Below are positions 8,397-18,472 of a DNA stretch of 64,000 nucleotides, piece by piece; positions within the stretch are counted from its first letter, which is position 1; every line of letters starts with the position of its first letter. The position numbers and the translations under genes were made by a program. The stretch comes from Aurantibacillus circumpalustris (GTDB taxonomy: Bacteria; Bacteroidota; Bacteroidia; B-17B0; Aurantibacillaceae). The stretch covers positions 868,001-932,000 of the forward strand of contig NZ_CP121197.1 in the NCBI RefSeq assembly GCF_029625215.1, read 5' to 3'. Below the pieces are notes generated by a model. That model worked only from the letters and a program-made list of their open reading frames with translations, did not search any database and was not told the origin of the DNA.

Positions 8397-8434
8397 AAAA
8401 GCCCGTTTCATAAATAATGAAACGGGCTTTTTTA
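8397..8434. terminator. bidirectional terminator between tig and the envelope protein
   Basis: A stem of GCCCGTTTCAT paired with ATGAAACGGGC around a 5-nt loop, with A-run on the left and T-run on the right. It can end both tig (plus) and the convergent gene at 8451-9359 (minus). Confidence 0.9.
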
Positions 8435-8450
8435 TTACTTAAAATTTCAT

Positions 8451-9359
8451 CTAACGAAAGAGAACAAAAGACATTCCTGCTTCCAGATTAACAGTTGCCA
8501 TAGGTTGTACAAATTCAGTATAAACAATTGCGCCTCTTGAATCCTTAATTAAAACATCTTTAAAGCTTGGTTTTGCTGTAAAAAAACTTAAACCGGCATG
8601 TAATGCAACTTTTTCAAATTTATATCTAATTCCCATTTTAATAACACCGGCCAAGGCGCTTGTTTTGCCAACACTTTGATTAACACTTATTGAAGAGCCC
8701 TTTTGTGAGGCTGATAAAACTATTTCCGGGCTTTCAAACCTTGGTCTTCCAACCAAAAGAGAAAAATCAAAAGAAGTATTATTATTAGCACTTATTGGTA
8801 AATTAAAATAAACGCCGCCAAAAAGGCCATTGTTTGTCCAGTCTGTTACTTTAACTGAAGTTGATACTCCTTGTGGGAAAATAGACGAGAGAGATTGCTC
8901 TAGTACGGCTTTATCAACAGTGTTTTTTTGATACCGATAATCTGCGCAAAAACCAAAGTATTTCGATAGTTTTAATATTAAAGCTGCATCTAAAATCAGC
9001 CCTATTTTGGCAAGCCCAGCTGTTTTGCTATTTTCGTTTTTACTTCCAAAATCGCCGATTGGAATTGCAAGACCTGCTGATACTTGTATTATCAATAGTT
9101 CGCTGCTTTTACTTGAAGTTAAATCTTTTGGTTTTCTTTTGGCGTTTTTTGTAGAGAAATACGTGTCAACTTCTGATTTTTTTATGATTGATCTGTTCCT
9201 TTGGGCCGTGCGGATGTAAACAATTGAAACACTGTCTTCGTCAACAATTCGGCAATATATTTTCGCGCCATCCTTTTTAACGATTATATCTTGTGCAAAA
9301 CCATGAGTAAAGCAAAAAAAGAAAATAAATGTAAAAATTTGAGGGCAATAGTTTTTCAT
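8451..9359 (-). CDS. predicted outer-membrane beta-barrel protein, function unknown
   Basis: A 302-aa protein with a signal peptide (about residues 1-22, ending FTHGFAQ). A short domain DIIVKKDGAKIYCRIVDEDS resembles the "gene product with Q-D-x-I-x-x-K/N-x-G" lead found in many Bacteroidota envelope proteins and in the gene at 54893-55984. The rest alternates hydrophobic and polar residues and ends in an aromatic MSFVLFR typical of a barrel strand. No specific family is recognised. It has its own promoter at 9374-9404. Confidence 0.6.
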   Translation of the reverse strand: MKNYCPQIFTFIFFFCFTHGFAQDIIVKKDGAKIYCRIVDEDSVSIVYIRTAQRNRSIIKKSEVDTYFSTKNAKRKPKDLTSSKSSELLIIQVSAGLAIPIGDFGSKNENSKTAGLAKIGLILDAALILKLSKYFGFCADYRYQKNTVDKAVLEQSLSSIFPQGVSTSVKVTDWTNNGLFGGVYFNLPISANNNTSFDFSLLVGRPRFESPEIVLSASQKGSSISVNQSVGKTSALAGVIKMGIRYKFEKVALHAGLSFFTAKPSFKDVLIKDSRGAIVYTEFVQPMATVNLEAGMSFVLFR

Positions 9360-9373
9360 TGTTTTGGGACAAG

Positions 9374-9404
9374 CAAAAATATAATTTAATTCGTGTTAAA
9401 TCAA
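9374..9404 (-). promoter_or_regulatory. Bacteroidota-type promoter for 8451-9359
   Basis: On the minus strand TTG (9404-9402), 20 bp spacing, then TATTTTTG (9381-9374), with the ATG 14 bp downstream. This fits TTG-N17..23-TAnnTTTG. Confidence 0.6.
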
Positions 9405-9455
9405 AGCAGCTTATTTATTCTCTTACAAAAAAATATACTAATGACCTCTGCCTGT

Positions 9456-10850
9456 TTAACGAGCGTTATACAACCAACCACCTGGATCCATAGTTTTTTG
9501 GCCTTTCCAAATTTGAATGTTAATGGATGTTTTATCCTCTTCTTCATTATACATCACTGTTCCAATAACCTCTTTAACGCTTACTTTTTGTCCGGTTTTT
9601 ACCGAAATATCTCCCAGGTTACAGTATACACTTAAGTATTCCCCGTGTCTGATAATAACTAGTTTTCCTCCTGTTGGCGAAACCGCAATACTAGTTACCT
9701 CACCTTCAAAAACGGCGCGTGCTTGTGTTCCCTTGGTCGCGCATATTTCAAGACCGTTATTAAACATCATAAAACCCTTAATAGCTGGATGCTCGTGCTC
9801 ACCATAGGTTTCGCAAATAACACCCTTAGCAACCGGCCAAGGTAATTTGCCGCGGTTATTTGAAAAATCGGTGCTCAAGGCTTCGGCCTCTTCGCTAAGT
9901 TCTGGTACCGAAGGATTGTCAGGTTTTTCCCGTTTGGTTATTTTTTCCTCATCGTCATCTCGTTTGTCAGGTATAGATTTTGAAGGCTCCTCCTTCTTCT
10001 TTTTTGCTTCTCTTGCTTTTGCTTCTCTTGCCTTTTTAGCCGCAAGAGCCTTGGCGGCTTCGGCTTTGGCCGCTTCTTCCATTTTTCGTTTAATTTCTGC
10101 AGCGATTAATCGTTTGATTTCAAGTTGTAATTGAATCGCGTCTTCCTTTTTCTTTTCAAGTTCTGATTTTAATTCCTTTTCTTTTTTCTGTAACTCAGTT
10201 AACACCTGTTCTTGCTGTGTTTTTTCGCTACTCAACTGAACTTTCTGAACTTGTTCATTTCCTAATAATTTGTTCTTTTCGAGTTTTTGTTCTTTTAGTT
10301 CACTTAGTTTTGCTAGCAAAATGGTTTGCGTATTGATAATTTCAATGGCTTGTTTCCTTCTGAATTCAGAGTACTGCTGCATATATTTTAAACGCGAGTA
10401 TGCTTGATTAAAACTTTCTGCGGCAAAAATGTACATCAACACACTGTATGCGTCCTGATTTCTTTGAGCAAACACAATCATTTGTGCGTATTCTTTTTTT
10501 AATTTTTCTAAACTCGCTTTAAGTAATTCACTTTCCGCTTCGTTTTTTCTAATATCTCTGTTTAATTGTTGAATTTGTAAATTAATAGTGTTGATAAGCT
10601 CTTGACGTTTTTCGAGCTTCATATTAATATTAACCAAGAAGCCTATCGAAGATTTTTTATTGGCTTTGGTTTCGTTGAGCATAGAGTTGATCTCTTTAAT
10701 CTCATCGTTAATTTTACGCTTTTTGCTTTCTAAATCTTTTTTAGAATTCTTTGAGTTATGCTGCGAATAAGAAGGAGAAACAAATAGAATAGAACAAACA
10801 AGCATTGCAAGCAATGCCAGTTTATTTCTTTTGTATTTGAATTGGATCAT
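9456..10850 (-). CDS. EnvC-like murein hydrolase activator (coiled coil plus degenerate LytM domain)
   Basis: A 464-aa protein with signal peptide (about 1-30). A long coiled coil (about 35-250) leads to an Ala/Lys/Glu-rich segment (about 250-330) and a LytM/M23 domain (about 345-464). The LytM metal ligands are replaced: FNNGLEI instead of HxGxD, VYCNLG instead of the HL motif, and INIQIWKG instead of HxH. This is the EnvC pattern, in which the domain activates amidases rather than cutting peptidoglycan itself. It is the last gene of the 14465-to-9456 operon; its start overlaps the DUF4292 gene by 29 bp. Confidence 0.82.
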   Translation of the reverse strand: MIQFKYKRNKLALLAMLVCSILFVSPSYSQHNSKNSKKDLESKKRKINDEIKEINSMLNETKANKKSSIGFLVNINMKLEKRQELINTINLQIQQLNRDIRKNEAESELLKASLEKLKKEYAQMIVFAQRNQDAYSVLMYIFAAESFNQAYSRLKYMQQYSEFRRKQAIEIINTQTILLAKLSELKEQKLEKNKLLGNEQVQKVQLSSEKTQQEQVLTELQKKEKELKSELEKKKEDAIQLQLEIKRLIAAEIKRKMEEAAKAEAAKALAAKKAREAKAREAKKKKEEPSKSIPDKRDDDEEKITKREKPDNPSVPELSEEAEALSTDFSNNRGKLPWPVAKGVICETYGEHEHPAIKGFMMFNNGLEICATKGTQARAVFEGEVTSIAVSPTGGKLVIIRHGEYLSVYCNLGDISVKTGQKVSVKEVIGTVMYNEEEDKTSINIQIWKGQKTMDPGGWLYNAR

Positions 10851-11712
10851 ATTTTGCCGGAATGTTTAAGGACAGCTTTTGTGGCGTGTTTTTCTCTATG
10901 CGAACATAGTCAATTTTTATGTTTGCTTTCTTCTGTGCTACTATATCAATATCAACATGGTATGGTGCATAAACACTGTCCTTTTGCTGAAATTTACTAT
11001 AGTTAGCAATAAACTGCCTGTTAGTAGCGGGTTCAATAAACTCGTTTTTTAAAATTTTATAATTATCAGGATTTAGCGTAAGTGTTTGCAATGAGTTTTT
11101 TATGTCCGAAACACCCGCTTGAATCTTTCTTAGTTTTCGTTTTCTTTCTGTACTGAGTAAATAATGACAGTTTTGTTTATCGGTTACAGGCTTTAATTTA
11201 GATTCATCTTCTTGAAATTCTGCACTATTACCAAATAATACTGCTTGAAGCAATTCAAAATCAAGGTCAGCGTTAAGTAAATTGTTTATGTACACAAAAT
11301 CTCCGGTAAAATATGTTTTTTGAATGTAGTTGACGAACTTTACAGAATCTTTTGTTATAAGCAATTTTGCAACCTGCAATCCCAACAAATAGTGAACTGA
11401 AACAAGCATGGCACTATCTCTTCGAATACTAACTTTAATGTCAAAACTTTCTTCTTTATCATCTACCAATGCTTCAACATTTGCTTTGGCGTAAACCCAG
11501 TCAAAAATAAATTCGTTTTCTTTTACATTCTTACTTAAAGTGCGTGCGCTTTTGTGATCAAGGCGACAGCGATTACTCAAACTGTCTTCTGAAATAGTAA
11601 CTGGAGTTTCTGTTTTCAGAGTTTTCTTTTTGTTTTTACAAGATGTGATTGCAGCCATCAAGAGAGCTACGCAAATAATACTTGTATTATATCTTGTGAT
11701 TAAACTAATCAT
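10822..11712 (-). CDS. DUF4292 family lipoprotein
   Basis: A 296-aa protein with a lipoprotein signal ending AAITSC at about residue 25, then charged linker KNKKKT. The body resembles the LolA/LolB-like fold assigned to DUF4292, a family restricted largely to Bacteroidota. It overlaps the TPR gene upstream by 8 bp and the EnvC-like gene downstream by 29 bp, so expression is coupled. Role probably in the outer membrane or its lipoprotein handling, by fold only. Confidence 0.75.
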   Translation of the reverse strand: MISLITRYNTSIICVALLMAAITSCKNKKKTLKTETPVTISEDSLSNRCRLDHKSARTLSKNVKENEFIFDWVYAKANVEALVDDKEESFDIKVSIRRDSAMLVSVHYLLGLQVAKLLITKDSVKFVNYIQKTYFTGDFVYINNLLNADLDFELLQAVLFGNSAEFQEDESKLKPVTDKQNCHYLLSTERKRKLRKIQAGVSDIKNSLQTLTLNPDNYKILKNEFIEPATNRQFIANYSKFQQKDSVYAPYHVDIDIVAQKKANIKIDYVRIEKNTPQKLSLNIPAKYDPIQIQKK

Positions 11713-13462
11713 TCAATTTCTTAGCTTTTATTTTATTTATCAAGCTCTCCGAATTACCACCATTTTGTTTTGCAGCGTCCCATTGCTTTAGCGCTTCAGT
11801 AATTTTATTTAACTTATACAGTACATCTCCGTAGTGCTCAAGTATAGTTGGGTTCTTTGGCCCCATGCTCGCCGCTTTAGATAAATACTGTTCTGCTTCG
11901 CCGAACTTTTTTTGTTGAAAAAGAATCCAGCCATACGTGTCTAGATAACTTCGGTTATTAGGTTGTAAATCATTGGCTCGCTTTGAAAATTTCTCAGCCT
12001 TATCCAGAAACTCTTTTCGTAAAGACAAATAGTAGGCGTAATTGTTTAATACATAAGTGTTATCCGCTTCAATCTTCAAGGCCTCCTCGAAATTGTTATC
12101 CGATTTTTCGTAATCTTTTAAATAAAAATTGGCATCGCCCAAAAGGCTAAGAAATTCAATGCGTTGTGAATTATCGCTTACAAATTCCATTCCGTCTTTT
12201 AAAACCTGAACCGCTTTTTTATACTCTTTCAATTCTGTATTAGCAATGCCGTTGTATTTATAATTAGAGGGTAGACTAGGGAAAATTTCAATAGCTTTCG
12301 CACTATGATGTTCTAGTGAATCGAATTGATGTAATTGGTAATCTGCGAAAAGTAAATTATCCCAAACTCTAAAATCACGCCGTTCGCCTATAGCCCCAGA
12401 ATAATAATGAACTGACGCTTCTTTAATTTTGTTATCGAGCATTAAAAAATCTGCATACAGTGCATTTGCTTCAGTAGATTTTGGATGCACTTCCAACATA
12501 ATAACCGAAAGTTCAACTCCTCTCTCAAAGGCCACTTTTTCACGGTTTTCTGCACGAACATAAAATGATCCGAGTATACTTGTTTTAGTTTCAATATCAA
12601 GATCAGGGTTTAGAAAAGCTTTTTTCAAATTCTCGTAAGCAAGCGCGTCTTCACCTTTTGCACTATAGTAATTATGAAGCGCGAGATGTATCTCAGGATT
12701 ATTAGGTTCTACACTAAGTATTTTATCATACATGTTTTTAGCCTTGTCAAGATCATTTTGCTCTAAATAAAACTCTGCCAAATATCCATAAAAACGTACT
12801 TCAGAAGGATTTAAGTCAGATAATTTTTTTAGTTCGGTTTCTGCCTCATTATTTTTTTTCTGACTCTTTAATAATTTTACTTTATTTAAAGTTATTTGTT
12901 CGTTAATTCCATATGTTGTTTCGAGTTCATCATATATTTTATACGATTTATCGTAATAACCTAATATGGCATACTCAATAGCAAGGTCTTCCTTAAACTC
13001 GTTTTTTGTTGGAAATTTTTTTACCAGTGCCTCCCTAATTTTTACCGCTTGACTATATTGCTTTATCGCATTATAACAGTCCACTAACAACAATTGATAC
13101 CATTCATTATTGGGATTGGCTGTTGCGCAAAATTTGGCATTCTCTAAAGCTTTTTGATCTGAACCTAACAGTTTATAAATGGTGCCAGCTTCATAATAAA
13201 TTGCGGGATCTTTTGGTTCAATTTTTTTACACTCTTCAAAAAGTTTAAGTGCTTCTTGTAGATTTCCCTTTTTTCTTTGCAGGCAAGCCTCCACGTAAAG
13301 GTAACCCATACTAGCATAGCTGAGCTCTTTGCTTATATTTTCTTCTTTTGGATTAGGGATTTTGTTCGCGGATGTGTTTTTTTTACTCTTACACGAAAAC
13401 ACAGCTGCAAATGAAAAAAAGAGTGCAAGAGCAAATAAAATATTTGTTTTTGTTTTATACAA
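11705..13462 (-). CDS. TPR-repeat lipoprotein
   Basis: A 585-aa protein with lipoprotein signal (AAVFSC, Cys about residue 24) and tetratricopeptide repeats over most of its length. Clear examples are near residues 62-95 (GNLQEALKLFEECKKIEPKD) and at the C-terminus (KKFGEAEQYLSKAASMGPKN). The start is TTG, lying inside the end of the nucleotidyltransferase gene (8-bp overlap). TPR lipoproteins in this phylum scaffold envelope assemblies; the partner may be the DUF4292 or EnvC-like neighbour. Confidence 0.8.
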   Translation of the reverse strand: MYKTKTNILFALALFFSFAAVFSCKSKKNTSANKIPNPKEENISKELSYASMGYLYVEACLQRKKGNLQEALKLFEECKKIEPKDPAIYYEAGTIYKLLGSDQKALENAKFCATANPNNEWYQLLLVDCYNAIKQYSQAVKIREALVKKFPTKNEFKEDLAIEYAILGYYDKSYKIYDELETTYGINEQITLNKVKLLKSQKKNNEAETELKKLSDLNPSEVRFYGYLAEFYLEQNDLDKAKNMYDKILSVEPNNPEIHLALHNYYSAKGEDALAYENLKKAFLNPDLDIETKTSILGSFYVRAENREKVAFERGVELSVIMLEVHPKSTEANALYADFLMLDNKIKEASVHYYSGAIGERRDFRVWDNLLFADYQLHQFDSLEHHSAKAIEIFPSLPSNYKYNGIANTELKEYKKAVQVLKDGMEFVSDNSQRIEFLSLLGDANFYLKDYEKSDNNFEEALKIEADNTYVLNNYAYYLSLRKEFLDKAEKFSKRANDLQPNNRSYLDTYGWILFQQKKFGEAEQYLSKAASMGPKNPTILEHYGDVLYKLNKITEALKQWDAAKQNGGNSESLINKIKAKKLND

Positions 13463-14465
13463 TGAGTTGCGTGTAATCGCTAATACTTATATCTATTGAT
13501 GTTCCAGTTACCTCAGCACCAATACCCAACATGCTGTTTGAAATATTAGCGTTTGTAATTTTAGTGTCTGTTTGAATAATGGAATTTTTTAAAATACTTC
13601 CTTTCACTTTACTGTTTGCTCCAATACTAGCGTGCGGACCAATTACTGAATCGTTCAATTCAACATTATCCCCAATAAAACAAGGTTCGATAATAATACT
13701 GTTTGTGTTTTTAATGTTTTTTCCTTTTAAATGCGCTTTGCCTTTATCGAATTCTAAAACGCGTTGGTTGGTGTAAACCGTTGCGTTTTTATTTCCGCAG
13801 TCTAACCATTCAGTAACCTGACCCGGTACAAATTTAGTGCCCTTTTGTTTCATATTCTCAAGAGCATTTGTTAATTGAAACTCGCCCTTTTCTTTAATAT
13901 CATTATCTAATAAGTATTGTAATTCACTTTTCAGATAATCTCCATCTTTAAAATAATAGATTCCTATAATGGCTAAATCGCTTACAAAAGTCTCGGGTTT
14001 TTCCACAAAATCGGTAATTGCACCCTTGGCATCTAACTTCACCACTCCAAACTGACTAGGATCGTCTATTTTTTGAACCCAAATAACCCCTTCCTGCTCT
14101 GTATCCATTACAAAATCGGCCTTAAACAGTGTATCCGCAAAAGCCACCACTGTTTTTCCTTTAATAGCATCCTTAGCGCACATAATGGCATGAGCGGTAC
14201 CCAGAGCTATATCCTGATAATAAATACTTCCTTTGGCGCCCTGACTCTCAGCTACTTTAATAAGATTTTGTTCTACTTCTGCTCCAAAATCAGGCCCAAT
14301 AACAAAAGCTATTTCGTTAACTTTCTGGCCACAAACCTTGGTAATGTCTTCTACTAGACGTTGAACGATAGCCTTTCCTGCAACAGGAATTAATGGTTTA
14401 GCGGTTGTTAGTGTATGTGGGCGCATACGCTTACCTTTGCCCGCCATTGGAATGATAATCTGCAT
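13455..14465 (-). CDS. sugar-phosphate nucleotidyltransferase with left-handed beta-helix tail
   Basis: A 336-aa RmlA/GlmU-like enzyme. The NTP-binding signature is MAGKGKRMRPHTLTTAKPLI at residues 7-26, with FADTLF near 109. Hexapeptide-like repeats at about 240-325 (NTNSIIIEPCFIGDNVELND) form a beta-helix domain. It would transfer a nucleotide to a sugar-1-phosphate; the sugar and base are not certain. First gene of the operon running down to 9456. A minus-strand -7 match CAAAAATA (complement, 14483-14490) lies 18 bp upstream, though the nearest TTG is 25 bp away. Confidence 0.82.
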   Translation of the reverse strand: MQIIIPMAGKGKRMRPHTLTTAKPLIPVAGKAIVQRLVEDITKVCGQKVNEIAFVIGPDFGAEVEQNLIKVAESQGAKGSIYYQDIALGTAHAIMCAKDAIKGKTVVAFADTLFKADFVMDTEQEGVIWVQKIDDPSQFGVVKLDAKGAITDFVEKPETFVSDLAIIGIYYFKDGDYLKSELQYLLDNDIKEKGEFQLTNALENMKQKGTKFVPGQVTEWLDCGNKNATVYTNQRVLEFDKGKAHLKGKNIKNTNSIIIEPCFIGDNVELNDSVIGPHASIGANSKVKGSILKNSIIQTDTKITNANISNSMLGIGAEVTGTSIDISISDYTQLIV

Positions 14466-14519
14466 AAAATTTTATTGTCCCGCAAAAATAGCATAATTTA
14501 ATGGATGTTTCCTTGCAAA

Positions 14520-15050
14520 ATGACAGCTAAAAAGTACTTTATAGCCATTGTAATTCCTGAACCACTACGTTCGCAGATTGAGGCAATTAAACAAAATTTA
14601 TTCGCTGAACATGGTTTAAAGGGAGCCCTGAGAAGTCCTTCGCACATTACGCTACACAGACCATTTGAGTGGAAAGAAGAAAAAGAGTATATGTTAATTG
14701 AAAAAATTTCGGATTTTAAATTTGGCGCAACATTTTCAATTTCTCTTAAAGATTTTGCAGCATTTGAGCCTAGAGTAATTTATGTTAATGTTTTAAAAAA
14801 TGGAGTCCTAGAAGAGCTTCATCAAAAATTGAAAGCCTTTGCACAAAAAGAACTTCAATTACTGAATGAAATTAATGACTTAAGGGGTTTTCATCCTCAT
14901 ATTACCGTTGCTTTTAGAGATTTAAAAAAACCGAAGTTTTATGAATTACAAAAGGAGTTTGAATCAAAACGACTTGTAGGTAATTTTGAATATGCCGGTT
15001 TTAGTTTATTGAAATTGGAGAAGAAGTGGGAGGTTTTAAAAGATTTTTAA
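14520..15050 (+). CDS. 2'-5' RNA ligase-family protein (two-histidine phosphoesterase)
   Basis: About 176 aa, with both catalytic-type motifs of the 2H phosphoesterase fold: SHITLHRPF and HPHITVAFRDL. I prefer the ATG at 14520 (MTAKKYFIAIVIPE), which matches the family start, over the ATG at 14505 that adds five residues. Members ligate or hydrolyse 2',5' or cyclic phosphate bonds in RNA or nucleotides; the actual substrate is unknown. It is divergent from the nucleotidyltransferase operon, sharing a roughly 50-bp start region. Confidence 0.8.
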   Translation: MTAKKYFIAIVIPEPLRSQIEAIKQNLFAEHGLKGALRSPSHITLHRPFEWKEEKEYMLIEKISDFKFGATFSISLKDFAAFEPRVIYVNVLKNGVLEELHQKLKAFAQKELQLLNEINDLRGFHPHITVAFRDLKKPKFYELQKEFESKRLVGNFEYAGFSLLKLEKKWEVLKDF

Positions 15051-15197
15051 ATCAATCCTCGTACATTAAACTCTTCTATTGAAAAATTTCATCCTGTCGA
15101 TATTTAAAACCATTCTAATTAAGCAAACTGTTTCATATCTAATAATGTATCAAGCTGTTATAGCGAATACTGACCTATATTTGGATAAAAACAAAAC

Positions 15198-15228
15198 TTG
15201 GTTCTAATTGTTTTGCTTAATACATTTG
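15198..15228 (+). promoter_or_regulatory. Bacteroidota-type promoter for sdhC
   Basis: TTG (15198-15200), 20 bp, then TACATTTG (15221-15228), 37 bp before the sdhC ATG. A second -7-like TATATTTG occurs at 15176-15183 without a good -33 partner. Confidence 0.6.
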
Positions 15229-15265
15229 CCATGCACATTTCACGCAATATTAAGTCAAAAGCATT

Positions 15266-15946
15266 ATGAGTAAAAAATCAGGTTTTCTATCTTCTTCAAT
15301 TGGGAAAAAGGTAATTATGGGCGCAACTGGCCTATTTTTAATATCCTTTCTAGTTATTCACTGTTTCCTTAACTCGCTCATTTTTGTAAATGACAGTGGG
15401 GCACTCTTCAACGAAGGAGCTCATTTTATGGCCACCAACTGGATTATTAGAGCTATGGAGGTCGTTTTAATGTTAGGAATTATCCTACACATTGTTCAAG
15501 CTTTAGTTCTAACACTTGAGAATAAAAAAGCAAGGCCTATTGGATATGCCAAAGTAAATGGTTCAGCGAACTCTAGCTGGTATAGCCGCTCAATGGGTCT
15601 TTTAGGGACATTACTTTTGATCTTCCTTATCATTCACTTAGCACATTTTTGGGTGAAGTCACGTTTCACTGGTTTGCCAATTGACGACAACACTGGTCAT
15701 GACAACCTATACATTGTTATGCAAGAAACGTTTAAGTATGCATGGGTTGTTGCTGTTTATTGTCTCGCAATGATTTCTTTAGCTTATCACTTAATGCATG
15801 GTTTTCAATCGGCGTTTCAAACTTTAGGCTTAAATCATAAAAAATACACTCCGCTTATCAAATCGGTTGGCATGTGGTTTTCCATCATCATTCCAATCAT
15901 TTTTGCTGCCATGCCAATAACAATGCATTTCGGGTTAATAAAATAA
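15266..15946 (+). CDS. sdhC: succinate dehydrogenase cytochrome b subunit
   Basis: A 226-aa inner-membrane protein with five hydrophobic helices (about 15-38, 60-85, 112-135, 155-180, 200-225) and several conserved histidines in or near helices for haem b binding (for example HCFLNSL, HIVQAL, HLAHFW, HLMHGFQSAF). This is the single-subunit B-type anchor found in Bacteroidota, in place of separate SdhC and SdhD. It anchors SdhA and SdhB and passes electrons to quinone. First gene of the sdh operon. Confidence 0.93.
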   Translation: MSKKSGFLSSSIGKKVIMGATGLFLISFLVIHCFLNSLIFVNDSGALFNEGAHFMATNWIIRAMEVVLMLGIILHIVQALVLTLENKKARPIGYAKVNGSANSSWYSRSMGLLGTLLLIFLIIHLAHFWVKSRFTGLPIDDNTGHDNLYIVMQETFKYAWVVAVYCLAMISLAYHLMHGFQSAFQTLGLNHKKYTPLIKSVGMWFSIIIPIIFAAMPITMHFGLIK

Positions 15947-15958
15947 ACTAAAAATAAA

Positions 15959-15991
15959 ATTAGTGCTTAGAGCTTAACTCTAAGCACTAAT
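15959..15991 (+). repeat. perfect 14-bp hairpin in the sdhC-sdhA gap
   Basis: ATTAGTGCTTAGAG, a 5-nt loop, then its exact complement CTCTAAGCACTAAT. It has no T-run, so it is not a typical terminator. It could be an mRNA processing or stability hairpin between sdhC and sdhA, or a small repeat; the following bases (atcactaaacactaag) repeat part of the motif. Confidence 0.7.
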
Positions 15992-16009
15992 CACTAAACA
16001 CTAAGATAT

Positions 16010-17998
16010 ATGGCTTCATCACCAAAATTAAATTCAAAAATACCTGAAGGAACTATTGAGAACAAATGGACAAAATACCGTTCTACTGTTCACTTAGTAA
16101 ATCCTGCAAACAAACGTAGCCTCGAGGTAATTGTTGTTGGTTCAGGATTAGCGGGAGCTTCGGCCGCTGCTACCTTGGCCGAAATGGGATATAAAGTAAA
16201 AGTGCTTTGTTTTCAGGATTCGCCTCGTCGTGCGCACAGTATTGCGGCGCAAGGTGGAGTAAATGCAGCAAAAAATTATCAAAACGATGGCGACAGTGTT
16301 TACCGTTTGTTTTATGATACCATCAAAGGTGGTGATTACAGAGCTCGCGAAGCTAACGTTCACCGTCTTGCCGAAGTTTCTGGAAATATTATTGATCAAT
16401 GTGTTGCCCAAGGTGTTCCTTTTGCGCGTGAATACGGCGGAACTTTAAGTAACCGTTCTTTTGGTGGAACACAGGTTCAACGTACGTTTTATGCAGCCGG
16501 ACAAACTGGTCAGCAATTATTATTAGGCGCTTACAGTGCTTTGCAACGTCAGGTTGGAATGGGTGCGGTTCAATTATTGGCTCGTCATGAAATGATGGAT
16601 GTTGTGAACATCGACGGTAAATGCCGCGGTATTATTGCCCGTGATTTAGTTACCGGAAAATTAGAGCGTCATTTTGGTCACGCGGTTCTGTTGTGCACTG
16701 GTGGATATGGTAACGTGTTTTATTTATCTACCAACGCCATGGGAAGTAATGTGACTGCGGCTTGGAAAGCACACAAAAAAGGTGCGTTTTTCGGAAATCC
16801 TTGTTACACGCAAATTCACCCAACGTGTATTCCAGTATCAGGAGATCATCAATCAAAATTAACTTTGATGTCTGAGTCGTTGCGTAACGACGGTAGAATT
16901 TGGGTTCCTAAAAAACAAGGCGATACCCGCAAAGCAACTGATATTCCTGAAGAAGAAAGAGATTATTATTTAGAACGCAGATACCCTGCCTTTGGTAATC
17001 TAGTGCCGCGTGACGTTGCCAGTCGTGCAGCTAAAGAACGTTGCGATGCTGGTTACGGTGTAGGTACGAGTAAAATGGCTGTATACCTGGATTTTGCGGC
17101 CAACACAGAGCGTTACGGAAAAATTGAAGCAAACAAATTAAACCTTCACAATCCGAGTAAAGCAGAAATTATGCGTTTGGGAAAAGATGTGGTGAAAGAA
17201 AAATACGGTAACTTATTTGATATGTACGCGCAGATCACTGGTGAGAATCCTTACGAAGTGCCTATGCGTATTTATCCTGCGGTTCACTATACGATGGGTG
17301 GACTTTGGGTAGATTATAATTTAATGACCACTGTGCCGGGCTTATATGCTATGGGCGAAGCGAACTTCAGCGATCACGGCGCTAACCGTTTGGGAGCATC
17401 AGCATTGATGCAAGGATTAGCTGATGGTTACTTCGTAATTCCGTATACCATTGGAGATTATTTATCTGAAGAAATTCGCACCAAGGCTATTCCAACAGAT
17501 AACGAAGCTTTTGTGAAAGCTGAAGCTGAGGTTCAAGAACGTATTAGTAAACTGATGAACATAAAAGGGACTAAGTCGGTTGACAATTTCCACAAACGTT
17601 TAGGAAAAATTATGTGGGATAAGTGTGGAATGGCTCGTAACAAAGAAGGTTTAACTTCTGCGATATCAGAAATTCAACAATTAAAAGCGGAATTCTGGAA
17701 AGACGTTCGTGTTCCGGGTGAAGCCAATGAATTTAATCCTGAATTAGAAAAAGCGCATCGTGTTGCAGATTTTATTGAACTTGGAGAATTAATGTGTAAA
17801 GATGCTTTAAATCGTAACGAAAGTTGTGGAGGTCACTTCCGCGAAGAATACCAGACTCCAGACGGTGAGGCTTTACGTGATGATGACAACTTCGCCTACG
17901 TTGCTGCTTGGGAATACAAAGGCGACAGCAATTTCGAATTACACAAAGAAGAATTAACATTCGAGAATATTAAATTAGCACAAAGGAATTACGCTTAG
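16010..17998 (+). CDS. sdhA: succinate dehydrogenase/fumarate reductase flavoprotein subunit
   Basis: A 662-aa flavoprotein. FAD-binding [11 protein letters not shown] at residues 43-53; His76 in [11 protein letters not shown] is the expected site of covalent FAD. The substrate-site and capping motifs include [20 protein letters not shown] near 440-460. It oxidises succinate to fumarate (or the reverse) at the cytoplasmic face of the inner membrane. Length fits the larger B-type enzymes. Between it and sdhB lies an extra gene, the four-helix-bundle protein. Confidence 0.95.
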   Translation: MASSPKLNSKIPEGTIENKWTKYRSTVHLVNPANKRSLEVIVVGSGLAGASAAATLAEMGYKVKVLCFQDSPRRAHSIAAQGGVNAAKNYQNDGDSVYRLFYDTIKGGDYRAREANVHRLAEVSGNIIDQCVAQGVPFAREYGGTLSNRSFGGTQVQRTFYAAGQTGQQLLLGAYSALQRQVGMGAVQLLARHEMMDVVNIDGKCRGIIARDLVTGKLERHFGHAVLLCTGGYGNVFYLSTNAMGSNVTAAWKAHKKGAFFGNPCYTQIHPTCIPVSGDHQSKLTLMSESLRNDGRIWVPKKQGDTRKATDIPEEERDYYLERRYPAFGNLVPRDVASRAAKERCDAGYGVGTSKMAVYLDFAANTERYGKIEANKLNLHNPSKAEIMRLGKDVVKEKYGNLFDMYAQITGENPYEVPMRIYPAVHYTMGGLWVDYNLMTTVPGLYAMGEANFSDHGANRLGASALMQGLADGYFVIPYTIGDYLSEEIRTKAIPTDNEAFVKAEAEVQERISKLMNIKGTKSVDNFHKRLGKIMWDKCGMARNKEGLTSAISEIQQLKAEFWKDVRVPGEANEFNPELEKAHRVADFIELGELMCKDALNRNESCGGHFREEYQTPDGEALRDDDNFAYVAAWEYKGDSNFELHKEELTFENIKLAQRNYA

Positions 17999-18037
17999 GT
18001 TAGAAGTTAGGCGTTATAGGTTAAAAGTGACTTTGTA

Positions 18038-18433
18038 ATGGCAAGTTTTACTTCTTTTGAAGAATTAGAGTGTTGGAAAGAGGCGGTTGTATTAAGAAAA
18101 CAAATACGAATAAAAATACGTTCTTTTCAAGTTGAAGAAAAATACAAACTAATTGATCAGTTAAAAAGGGCTACACGTTCCGTGACAGCAAATATTGCCG
18201 AAGGTTTTGGGCGGTATCATTCTCAGGAAAACTCCCAATTTTGCAGACACTCGAGAGGTTCTTTGCATGAAATAATTGACCATTTAATTGTTGCCAACGA
18301 AGAGGGCTATTTAACTGACAATGAACTAAATGAATTAAAACAACAAACCCTTAAATGCATTGCAATTTTGAACGGATATATTAATTACTTACAAAAAGCA
18401 AAAATTAATACTACCAAAACGAATAACAAATAA
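18038..18433 (+). CDS. four-helix bundle protein (S23/IVS-encoded family)
   Basis: A 131-aa protein of the 23S rRNA-intervening-sequence family, recognised by FEELECWKEA at the N-terminus, a central LIDQLKRATRSVTANIAEGF (residues 46-65) and the C-terminal coiled helices. The family folds as a pentameric four-helix bundle with unknown function. It is often encoded by short inserted DNA. Here it sits alone between sdhA and sdhB, with 39 bp on each side, so it is probably cotranscribed with the respiratory complex but functionally unrelated to it. Confidence 0.85.
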   Translation: MASFTSFEELECWKEAVVLRKQIRIKIRSFQVEEKYKLIDQLKRATRSVTANIAEGFGRYHSQENSQFCRHSRGSLHEIIDHLIVANEEGYLTDNELNELKQQTLKCIAILNGYINYLQKAKINTTKTNNK

Positions 18434-18472
18434 TTTTAACGATTAACACATTATAGACTAAAGCATAAGATT

